Source: Bacteroidota bacterium
GTDB taxonomy: Bacteria; Bacteroidota; Bacteroidia; Chitinophagales; Chitinophagaceae
Assembly (NCBI GenBank): GCA_023422835.1
Contig: JAFAGI010000001.1
Span: 62,001-126,000, forward strand
Length of the DNA stretch: 64,000 nucleotides
Direction: 5' to 3'
Made by a program: the position numbers and the translations under genes. Positions 26,610 to 33,208 of the stretch are shown in pieces. The notes beneath the pieces are model-generated. The model saw nothing but the letters and a program-made list of their open reading frames with translations, was not told the DNA's origin and did no database searches. Each line of letters begins with the position of its first letter. The stretch's first letter is position 1.

Positions 26610-27632
26610 TTAATTGATCAGTTCAGAAATTTCTATAGTTGACCTGGCGGGTATTTTTTCATTTCCCATCAATACTACTCCTTCGAAAGACAGAGTCATT
26701 TTACGGGATTGCACCATGCCTGTATTTACATTGATTTCAAGCGTACCTGTCTGCGTTCCGGCAAATTCTGTGTTGTATTTCTTAGAGTTGCTCTCTATTA
26801 TTCCAGAGTAAAACACATTTGCATGGACCTCTATAATTACCCTGTCCCTGAAAAAATTTTTAACCGTATAGGTGTATAAGATCCGGCTATTTTTGTTTAT
26901 AGCAGAATCTTTCCATTGGTCGCCAATTGCAGGTTGGTCAGCAAGTGGAAAAGTAAGCGAAAATTTATTTCCAACCGATATATTCTCATTACCAGAATAA
27001 AGCATTGAGATCACTTCGCTCAACCGTCCGCCGACACCTGAAGTATCTACCCCTGTAATTACGCCTGCATGGTTTATCATTACGTGTAATGGCTTACCCA
27101 CAGCATCATAAAGTTCTCTGGCAAAAGAAGCAGATGCAGAATCAGGCAATGTGCTGTCTGAGCTGAAGTGCATCTGCACACCCATAGTATTAACTTCTGT
27201 ATTGAGCTTATCAACCGAAATAGCTATTGTATAAATGTTATCAGCCGTATCAATAACAGCATAATTGGCAATAAAATCCGCAATGGTTTTATAAGATACT
27301 TTTTGTTGAAGCACGTTAAGCTCTGTATACGAAATGATCTTAGCTGTTTTGCTGTAATGCAGTTTATTGAATGAAATTTTTTTGTGTAATGGTGGATTTT
27401 TTTCACTGTCTGCAATATCATTGTTATTAAACGTGTGTGCAATGCTGTCATTATCCGTAACAATAACACCCGCTGTATCAGCTATGCGTACAAGGGCGGC
27501 AGTATCCATCTTCACAGGGGCAATAGTGTCGACAGGTGCGGTTGCAATGGTGTCAATTGCAGTTTGAGCGTTTACACCTGGCATAAAAAACGATAGCAAT
27601 AAAAACGATATAAGTCTATAGATCGGATTCAT
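26610..27632 (-). CDS. Exported protein, DUF6263-like
   Basis: About 340 residues from ATG 27632 (MNPIYRLISFLLLSFFM...NAQ), chosen because it begins a clean signal peptide; an ATG 8 codons earlier would place charged residues ahead of it. A Thr/Ala/Asp repeat-like stretch (about 25-55) precedes a region of beta strands. The second half (VMINHAGVITGVDTSG, LADQPAIGDQWKDS, GTLEINVNTGMVQSRKMT) follows the DUF6263 pattern of periplasmic or outer-surface proteins of unknown role. It stands alone between the malQ genes and a divergent phosphoesterase gene. Confidence 0.7.
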   Translation of the reverse strand: MNPIYRLISFLLLSFFMPGVNAQTAIDTIATAPVDTIAPVKMDTAALVRIADTAGVIVTDNDSIAHTFNNNDIADSEKNPPLHKKISFNKLHYSKTAKIISYTELNVLQQKVSYKTIADFIANYAVIDTADNIYTIAISVDKLNTEVNTMGVQMHFSSDSTLPDSASASFARELYDAVGKPLHVMINHAGVITGVDTSGVGGRLSEVISMLYSGNENISVGNKFSLTFPLADQPAIGDQWKDSAINKNSRILYTYTVKNFFRDRVIIEVHANVFYSGIIESNSKKYNTEFAGTQTGTLEINVNTGMVQSRKMTLSFEGVVLMGNEKIPARSTIEISELIN

Positions 27633-27820
27633 GGATAATTGTTGGAGCTTTGGCAAATATGCCTATTTTTTCTGTAATGTGCCCGGAAATTATATGCAAA
27701 AATCGGCGGGGGTTTAGTGGTTATCAAAAATATTGTGATCAATAAATAATACACAATTAATTATAGCTTAATAATTAATTTATATGAAAGTATAAACTTT
27801 GATAAACCAATTTCAGACTT

Positions 27821-28666
27821 ATGAACCGGAGGCATTTGCCATTGATTGTAATCAGCGATGTACACTTAGGTACTTACGGCTGCCACGCAACAGAACTGTT
27901 GCTTTACCTCAAAAGCGTACAACCGTGCACACTGATCCTGAACGGAGATATTATTGACGGGTGGCAATTTTCCAAAAGTTATTTCCCACCTCCACATTTT
28001 GCAGTAATAAGGGAAATTTTTAAGCTCATAACGCCAGGCACCAAAGTAATATACCTTACCGGTAACCATGATGAATTTTTGAGGAAATATACCGACCTTC
28101 AAATAGGCAACATCCATCTGGCCAATAAATACCTGCTCAACATTGATGATAAAAGAATGTGGTTTTTCCACGGCGATGTGTTTGATAACAGCACCAAAGG
28201 CTTCGCCAAAATACTGGCCAAGCTGGGTGGTAAAGGATACGACCTGCTGATATTGATGAACCGGGCAGTGAATTATCTTTTAAAGCTCACCGGCAGGGAA
28301 AGAGTTTCATTTTCTAAAAAAATAAAAAACAGCGTAAAACAGGCCATAGCATTCATCAATGATTTTGAACAAACCATTGCAGCGTTGGCTATTGAGAAGC
28401 AGTACGACTATGTAGTGTGTGGGCACATTCACCAGCCTACCAAAAAAGTAATTGAAACTGAAACCGGCTTTGTAAATTATCTTAATTCCGGCGACTGGGT
28501 TGAAAACCTTACTGCGCTTGAATACGACAATAAGGAATGGAAAATATTCCAATACAACGATGCAGATTTTATACTGGAAAGAGCCATGCTTCCATCCTTT
28601 AAAAACAAAAAAGCTGTTGATACGGAAACTGAAATCAGTTTTTTATACAACCTCAAAAATTATTGA
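27821..28666 (+). CDS. LpxH-like UDP-2,3-diacylglucosamine diphosphatase / metallophosphoesterase
   Basis: 281 residues, calcineurin-like phosphoesterase. The two-metal site is complete: DVH (Asp13, His15), GD (42-43), GNHD (81-84), HGD near His117 and the late GHIHQP. The SDVHLGTYGCHA start is the signature of the group annotated as UDP-2,3-diacylglucosamine diphosphatase (lipid A step LpxH); a distinct lipid or nucleotide substrate is possible, since this subgroup usually lies next to a glycosyltransferase rather than lipid A genes. The glycosyltransferase follows after 3 bases, a tight operon. Confidence 0.83.
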   Translation: MNRRHLPLIVISDVHLGTYGCHATELLLYLKSVQPCTLILNGDIIDGWQFSKSYFPPPHFAVIREIFKLITPGTKVIYLTGNHDEFLRKYTDLQIGNIHLANKYLLNIDDKRMWFFHGDVFDNSTKGFAKILAKLGGKGYDLLILMNRAVNYLLKLTGRERVSFSKKIKNSVKQAIAFINDFEQTIAALAIEKQYDYVVCGHIHQPTKKVIETETGFVNYLNSGDWVENLTALEYDNKEWKIFQYNDADFILERAMLPSFKNKKAVDTETEISFLYNLKNY

Positions 28667-28669
28667 TAC

Positions 28670-29716
28670 ATGCGCATATTCTATGCTGTACAGGCAACAG
28701 GCAACGGCCACATCAGCCGCGCCATGGAACTGCTGCCCTACTTAGAAAAATTCGGTTCTGTAGATTTCTTTTTAAGCGGCAATAACAGTACACTTAAGCT
28801 GGATGCACACGTGCCGTACAGAAGCAAAGGGTTAAGCTTTCAGTATAATTCCAACGGCGGATTGCACTATCCTAAGACATTCAAAGAAATTATCTCTACA
28901 AGCATCTGGAAAGAAGCCAGGCACCTTCCCATAGATAAGTATGATATGGTGATCAACGATTTTGAACCCGTAACATCACTTGCGTGCAAAATGCGCAGGA
29001 TTAAATCCGTACACTTCGGGCACCAGGCCAGTTTTAAATCGTACAGAACGCCCCGCCCAAAAAACAGAAACCTGCTTGGAGAACTGATTCTGACAAATTA
29101 TGTAAGCGCCACAATCAACGTGGGCCTTCACTTTCAGCCTTATGACGATTTTATATTGCCACCCGTGATCAAAACACAAATATGGCAGGCCCTGCCGCGC
29201 GATTTTGGCCACATCAGCGTTTACCTGCCTTCTTATGATGATAAAACACTGATAAGCATTTTTACAAATTTCAAAGATCACAGGTTCGAGATTTTTTCAC
29301 GCGAGGTTAAAGACGAGCAAACCAATGGAAATATAACACTGTTGCCGGTAAGTAAACAGCTGTTCAACAATAGCCTGATCAACTGCCATGGGATTATTAC
29401 CAGCGGAGGCTTTGAAACGCCCGCCGAAGCGCTGTACCTAAAAAAGAAACTGTTGGTAATACCGATCAAAGGACAATACGAACAGCTTTGCAATGCTGCT
29501 GCACTGGCCAGGATGGGTTATTCTGTTTTGCAAAACCTGAAACCAGACAACTTATCTATTGTACAACGATGGCTGGAAAATGAGAAGGTGCACAGCCTGA
29601 AAACCTACAATAAACCTACAGCAGAAATTGTTGAGCAATTTATGGAAATAGCAATAACAAATATGCGAGAAACAGAAACAATAAAAGCTGCTAATACTTA
29701 CCTACCGATAACATAA
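28670..29716 (+). CDS. Glycosyltransferase (MurG/UGT-like GT-B fold)
   Basis: 348 residues. The N-terminal ATGNGHISRAMELLPYL is the Gly-rich acceptor loop of GT-B enzymes such as MurG, and the C-terminal half has SGGFETPAEALYLKKKLLVIP, the donor-binding loop of this class. It probably glycosylates a lipid or a cell-surface acceptor at the inner face of the inner membrane; the donor and acceptor are not evident. It is co-transcribed with the LpxH-like phosphoesterase. Its 3' end overlaps the end of a convergent CoA-binding protein gene by 26 bases. Confidence 0.82.
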   Translation: MRIFYAVQATGNGHISRAMELLPYLEKFGSVDFFLSGNNSTLKLDAHVPYRSKGLSFQYNSNGGLHYPKTFKEIISTSIWKEARHLPIDKYDMVINDFEPVTSLACKMRRIKSVHFGHQASFKSYRTPRPKNRNLLGELILTNYVSATINVGLHFQPYDDFILPPVIKTQIWQALPRDFGHISVYLPSYDDKTLISIFTNFKDHRFEIFSREVKDEQTNGNITLLPVSKQLFNNSLINCHGIITSGGFETPAEALYLKKKLLVIPIKGQYEQLCNAAALARMGYSVLQNLKPDNLSIVQRWLENEKVHSLKTYNKPTAEIVEQFMEIAITNMRETETIKAANTYLPIT

Positions 29717-30053
29717 CAAGGGTGCAGGCGTATTCTACGTCAATATTTTTATCAGCTGCCAGCTTGGCCAATTCAGGATTTTCAGTGCCGGGATTAAAAA
29801 TAATTCTCTTCGGCTGAAGGCTTAAAATATAATCATACAATTTTTTCTGGTTGGCAGGATTAACGTATAAGGTAATGGTATCAAGGTTTTCAACAGCTTT
29901 CTGATCTTTAAAGATCTCCACGTCTCCAACTTTTCCTTTTCTCAGGCCAAAAGCTTTTACTTCATGCCCATGCTGCCTTAAAGAACGGATAGCCATATTA
30001 GAATATCTTTCTGATTTTTCAGATGCGCCAATGACTAAAGTTTTTTTACTCAT
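29691..30053 (-). CDS. CoA-binding domain protein
   Basis: 120 residues from ATG 30053 (MSKKTLVIGASEKSERYSN); the in-frame ATG seven codons upstream has no support. A Rossmann-type CoA-binding domain (GASEKSERYSNMAIRSL, later YVNPANQKK and FNPGTENPEL) related to the N-terminal part of succinyl-CoA synthetase alpha, found in many bacteria as a stand-alone protein of unknown role. It overlaps the convergent glycosyltransferase gene end. Confidence 0.85.
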   Translation of the reverse strand: MSKKTLVIGASEKSERYSNMAIRSLRQHGHEVKAFGLRKGKVGDVEIFKDQKAVENLDTITLYVNPANQKKLYDYILSLQPKRIIFNPGTENPELAKLAADKNIDVEYACTLVMLSVGKY

Positions 30054-30191
30054 GATTGTATGTATTGGCTTCAAATCTACATATTTTTATTATTCCAATC
30101 AAGAACTCCCGCTAAATTGTGCAGATGAAACAATTTCCTGAATGATCTCTTAATTTTGCAGATACATTATTTTTTATATTGGATTAACTAC

Positions 30192-30199
30192 TATATTTG
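30192..30199 (+). promoter_or_regulatory. Candidate -7 box (TATATTTG)
   Basis: TATATTTG, a full match to TAnnTTTG, ends 26 bases before the deacetylase start. A second match TAATTTTG at 30151-30158 lies further upstream. Confidence 0.45.
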
Positions 30200-30225
30200 A
30201 AGATTAAAAATTTCAACATTCATTT

Positions 30226-31062
30226 ATGAAGTATTTTTCTTTGATAGCCTTGGGCTTTTGTGTGTTTGTAAGCTGTAACAACGGTTCTGGCAATAATAAC
30301 GACACCGTTGATTCTGCCGGAATAGCCCCTAAAACTACAGCAACCGATACGGCAACTTCCGACCGCACTATGAATACACCCGAGCAGATCATGGCAAAAA
30401 CACAGGTACCGGTGCTGTGCTATCACAGAATTGCCGACGGAAGAAAAGATGAATACACTGTAAGCCCGGCGGCATTCGAAGCACAGATGAAAATACTGAA
30501 AGACAGTGGTTACACATCCATTAGCCCTGACCAGTTGTATAATTACCTGGCATATAATGAATCAATTCCTGAAAAGCCTGTGCTCATTACCTTTGATGAT
30601 TCACGCGTGGAGCATTCTGCTATAGCTGCGCCGGTTATGGAAAAATACGGACACCGCGGCACATTCTTTATAATGACCATCACCTACAACAAAAAAAACT
30701 ATATGACCAAAGACCAGATTGCCGATCTGGCAAAAAGGGGCCATACTGTGGGCTTACACAGTTGGGATCATCATATGGTGACCAAGTACAACGATTCAGA
30801 CTGGGTAAAACAGGTGGCAGATCCACAAAAAGGATTACAGGAAATAACCGGAAAGCCTGTTGAATATTGGGCATATCCTTACGGTATCAACGACCATAAG
30901 GCAGCAGTGGAATTAGCAAAATATATGAAGCTTTCATTTATTCTTTCCACTAAGCGTGATTCTACTATGCCATTACAAATGGTTCGCCGCATGATAGTGC
31001 CTTACGGCTGGACGCCACAAGGCATGCTGAAAGCCATGCATTCTACTTTTAAAAGCAGTTAA
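30226..31062 (+). CDS. Polysaccharide deacetylase lipoprotein
   Basis: 278 residues. A lipoprotein signal (VSC, Cys17) is followed by a low-complexity Asn/Thr linker (about 18-55) and a NodB-homology domain. The catalytic base Asp and metal Asp are in ITFDD (Asp124, Asp125) and the metal histidines in HSWDHH (His178, His182). YHRIADG near residue 66 is a frequent lead-in. It would remove N- or O-acetyl groups from a cell-surface polysaccharide or peptidoglycan, on the outer face of a membrane. It is a single gene with its own promoter and terminator. Confidence 0.87.
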   Translation: MKYFSLIALGFCVFVSCNNGSGNNNDTVDSAGIAPKTTATDTATSDRTMNTPEQIMAKTQVPVLCYHRIADGRKDEYTVSPAAFEAQMKILKDSGYTSISPDQLYNYLAYNESIPEKPVLITFDDSRVEHSAIAAPVMEKYGHRGTFFIMTITYNKKNYMTKDQIADLAKRGHTVGLHSWDHHMVTKYNDSDWVKQVADPQKGLQEITGKPVEYWAYPYGINDHKAAVELAKYMKLSFILSTKRDSTMPLQMVRRMIVPYGWTPQGMLKAMHSTFKSS

Positions 31063-31086
31063 GAAAATTCTAATCAATAAACATGA

Positions 31087-31115
31087 AGCCCTTGCAATCG
31101 TGAGGGCTTTTTTTC
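31087..31115 (+). terminator. Terminator of the deacetylase gene
   Basis: 6-bp stem AGCCCT / AGGGCT with 10-base loop, followed by seven T residues. It lies 24 bases after the stop codon. Confidence 0.75.
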
Positions 31116-31393
31116 ATGAGAATAAGACGGGCATAGTAAGACATTACCAATTCCCGGCAGCAACCATAAATTATATTGACTGCTCTTCATTTTTTTGATA
31201 CAGCGCTCTTCGGATTGCTTCTAGTTCTGCAGTAAAATCTTTAAAACCACGCAGCACATAAGGCCGACATTTTCTTGTCGCTGTGACATAACCTGCTTTA
31301 TGTTGCGACAAACGTGCTCCACAACTGTTGCATAGCCAACATGATGGCGGCCACATTTTACAGAATAAAGAATAGAGACAAAATACATAATAC
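31116..31393. other. Intergenic stretch, possible coding scraps only
   Basis: About 280 bases without a credible gene. The minus strand shows a short frame ending FTAELEAIRRALYQKNEEQ at 31171, with protein-like composition at its end but no plausible start: it runs into the tRNA relic and terminator. It may be a remnant of something once adjacent to the tRNA gene. Nothing else is recognised. Confidence 0.35.
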
Positions 31394-31413
31394 AAAAAAG
31401 CGACCGAAGTCGC
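31394..31413 (-). terminator. Second copy of the tRNA-Leu terminator
   Basis: GCGAC-TTCG-GTCGC stem with UUCG tetraloop followed by six T residues on the minus strand, identical to the one directly after tRNA-Leu. It belongs to a duplicated tRNA 3' segment. Confidence 0.85.
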
Positions 31414-31465
31414 TTTGTGCCCAGCCCCGATTTAATCGGAGACGAACATTGAAGCAAGAACATCT
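31394..31465 (-). pseudogene. Relic of a tRNA-Leu 3' end plus terminator
   Basis: Bases 31394-31422 repeat 31476-31504 exactly (29 bases: poly-A, terminator stem, then GTGCCC of the tRNA 3' end). Beyond the identity the similarity continues in weaker form: on the minus strand CAATGT, a T-arm-like CCGATTAAATCGG where the intact gene has GCGGGTTCAATTCCCGC, and GGGCAC. The 5' half of a tRNA is absent. This looks like a diverged partial duplication of the tRNA gene. Confidence 0.6.
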
Positions 31466-31472
31466 AGCGACT

Positions 31473-31495
31473 AAAAAAAAAGCGACCGAAGTCGC
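31473..31495 (-). terminator. Terminator of tRNA-Leu
   Basis: GCGAC / GTCGC stem with a UUCG tetraloop and a run of nine T on the minus strand, starting five bases after the tRNA 3' end. Confidence 0.88.
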
Positions 31496-31499
31496 TTTG

Positions 31500-31585
31500 T
31501 GCCCCAGGCGGGAATTGAACCCGCACGGACATTGCTGCCCACAGGATTTTAAGTCCTGCGTGTCTACCAGTTCCACCACCAGGGC
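31500..31585 (-). tRNA. tRNA-Leu (anticodon UAA)
   Basis: 86-base class II tRNA on the minus strand. Acceptor GCCCTGG pairs with CTGGGGC, D-arm GTGG...TAGAC, anticodon arm GCAGGACTTAAAATCCTGT with anticodon UAA, a long variable arm (GGGCAGCAATGTCC) and T-arm GCGGGTTCAATTCCCGC. The CCA end is not encoded. It is followed by a UUCG terminator and shares a 13-base upstream box with the tRNA-Gly gene. Confidence 0.95.
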
Positions 31586-31593
31586 AATATTTT

Positions 31594-31606
31594 TATATTA
31601 AGAACT
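31594..31606 (-). promoter_or_regulatory. Shared box upstream of tRNA-Leu
   Basis: AGTTCTTAATATA (minus strand) lies 8 bases upstream of tRNA-Leu; the identical 13 bases lie 3 bases upstream of tRNA-Gly at 31777-31789. It may be a promoter element or a processing leader. Confidence 0.4.
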
Positions 31607-31665
31607 ATCCTGATCAGGCATTTCGGCTATCCCAGGTTTTGATCGGGATCATCAGGGCAACTCAT

Positions 31666-31693
31666 TAAAAAAAATCCTGCAATAAGCAGGATT
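31666..31693 (-). terminator. Terminator of tRNA-Gly
   Basis: 8-bp perfect stem AATCCTGC / GCAGGATT with 5-base loop, followed on the minus strand by a run of eight or more T. It starts 8 bases after the tRNA 3' end. Confidence 0.88.
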
Positions 31694-31700
31694 TTTTAAG

Positions 31701-31773
31701 AGCGGAAGACCGGGCTCGAACCGGCCACCCCAACCTTGGCAAGGTTGTGCTCTACCAAATGAGCTACTTCCGC
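31701..31773 (-). tRNA. tRNA-Gly (anticodon GCC)
   Basis: 73 bases on the minus strand. Acceptor GCGGAAG pairs with CTTCCGC, D-arm GCTC...GAGC, anticodon arm CAACCTTGCCAAGGTTG with anticodon GCC, and T-arm GGCCGGTTCGAGCCCGGTC. CCA is not encoded. It has its own terminator; the tRNA-Leu gene lies 115 bases downstream. Confidence 0.96.
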
Positions 31774-31776
31774 TTG

Positions 31777-31789
31777 TATATTAAGAACT
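31777..31789 (-). promoter_or_regulatory. Shared box upstream of tRNA-Gly
   Basis: AGTTCTTAATATA on the minus strand, identical to the box upstream of tRNA-Leu (31594-31606), here 3 bases from the mature 5' end. Confidence 0.4.
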
Positions 31790-31849
31790 GTTTTCTTTCG
31801 GATTGCAAAGATAAAAATCTTACACAAATAACCAAATATTTTTTAGAAT

Positions 31850-32086
31850 TTATTTGTACTCAGGCACATATTTCGTGCTAGGCTGAATTTCTATATCAGG
31901 TTTTCCCTTGTAGCGGTTTTTATAAAGCTGAAAGCAACCTGCAAATAAAAAAGCAACCAATGCAAAAACAGAAATATAGAAAAGAAAACGCGAAGTACTC
32001 ACGCGGTTATACCTGATATCGGTTTCCAATTGTTCCTGGCGCTCTTTCTCAAAAGTGCTTAGCTGGTTATCCTGATGTACTGCCAT
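31850..32086 (-). CDS. Small single-pass membrane protein
   Basis: 78 residues: a charged, Gln/Glu-rich N-terminus (about 1-32), one membrane helix (about 33-52, FLFYISVFALVAFLFAGCF) and a basic Lys/Pro C-terminus. No family recognised. It lies upstream of the tRNA genes and downstream of the glycosyltransferase on the same strand, 52 bases from the latter, so it may belong to its transcript. Confidence 0.65.
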   Translation of the reverse strand: MAVHQDNQLSTFEKERQEQLETDIRYNRVSTSRFLFYISVFALVAFLFAGCFQLYKNRYKGKPDIEIQPSTKYVPEYK

Positions 32087-32138
32087 AATAAACTTTTAAC
32101 CCTACAAAAATATGCAACCTGATTCAAAATTAAAAATA

Positions 32139-33155
32139 TCAATCTACTATTTCTGAAAAATATTTTTTGCCTTTGATAAAATGTTCCCAAACAATTGATT
32201 TATTCACCCCTCCTTTCAATTGTGAAAACGGAAGACGTTTCGTACGGGTATCATTTTCCCGAGAAAATGCCCATTTGTAAAAATCAATATGCGCAAAAAA
32301 AACTGCTTTGATTGATTCCGTATCTCCCTCGAGTAATGTCTTGATAGCAAACACGCCATCGAGCGACAATCGTATGAACAGCTTCCAGTATTTTTCTCTC
32401 CAATGCAGGTTACGGGATAGCATAACGAGGTTGTTTCGAAAATTAAGATATGTTTTCCTGTATTGGCCCTTAGGCAATGTGCCGCCGCCTATATGATATA
32501 TCGTAGACGCTCCGCAATACATAACCCTGTAACCCTGTATCTGTGCGCGCCAGCAAAGATCTATCTCTTCTTGGTGAGCAAAGAAATAGGCATATAAACC
32601 CCCTAAAGCGTGATAAACACTGGCTTTAATGTACAATGTAGCGCCACTGGCCCAGAAAATATCTGTATTATCATTGTATTGGCCGTTATCTTTTTCCAGA
32701 ACTTGAAATATCCTGCCTCTTGCCAAAGGATAACCTAAATGATCTAATAATCCGCCACCGGCGCCCGCATACTCAAAACTGTTTTTATCGTGGTAAGATA
32801 AAACTTTGGGCTGGCAAATTGCGATGTCTTCTGCTGATTGCATCAGGCTGATCACCGGCTCTATCCAACCAGGAGTAACTTCAACATCAGAATTGAGCAA
32901 TACATAATAATCTGCTGAAACCTGCTTCAGCGCTTGATTATAACCTTCTGCGAACCCATAATTTTTTTGATTGAGGATAATTTCCACTTCAGGGAAATGT
33001 GTTCTAAGTACCGATACAGAATCATCAGTAGAGGCATTGTCCGCAACAATAACACGTTTGTTGATATATGTTGAAGCCAAAACATTTGGCAGAAATTTTT
33101 CCAGAAATTTTCTCCCATTATAATTTAAAATCACAATAGCTACGGAAGGCTGCAT
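32139..33155 (-). CDS. Family 2 glycosyltransferase
   Basis: 338 residues, GT-A fold. Nucleotide-binding start VAIVILNYNGRKFLEKFLP, the DNASTDDSV motif (about 37-45), the metal-binding DVEV (about 95-98, LLNSDVEVTPGW), and the acceptor-side EEIDLCWRAQIQGY (about 195-208). This is the rhamnosyltransferase-like WcaA subgroup that builds surface polysaccharides at the cytoplasmic face. A C-terminal region of about 100 residues after the catalytic domain has basic/aromatic content and may touch the membrane. No other polysaccharide genes are adjacent. Confidence 0.88.
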   Translation of the reverse strand: MQPSVAIVILNYNGRKFLEKFLPNVLASTYINKRVIVADNASTDDSVSVLRTHFPEVEIILNQKNYGFAEGYNQALKQVSADYYVLLNSDVEVTPGWIEPVISLMQSAEDIAICQPKVLSYHDKNSFEYAGAGGGLLDHLGYPLARGRIFQVLEKDNGQYNDNTDIFWASGATLYIKASVYHALGGLYAYFFAHQEEIDLCWRAQIQGYRVMYCGASTIYHIGGGTLPKGQYRKTYLNFRNNLVMLSRNLHWREKYWKLFIRLSLDGVFAIKTLLEGDTESIKAVFFAHIDFYKWAFSRENDTRTKRLPFSQLKGGVNKSIVWEHFIKGKKYFSEIVD

Positions 33156-33208
33156 ATACTACGGCTCTATAATGTGAACAAAAATACATAAACTATATGA
33201 GTAAAAAT

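Noticed and set aside
31171..31395. 74-codon minus-strand frame beside the tRNA relic
   Set aside because: Starts inside the tRNA relic/terminator and is cysteine-rich without a known motif. Kept only as a possible scrap.
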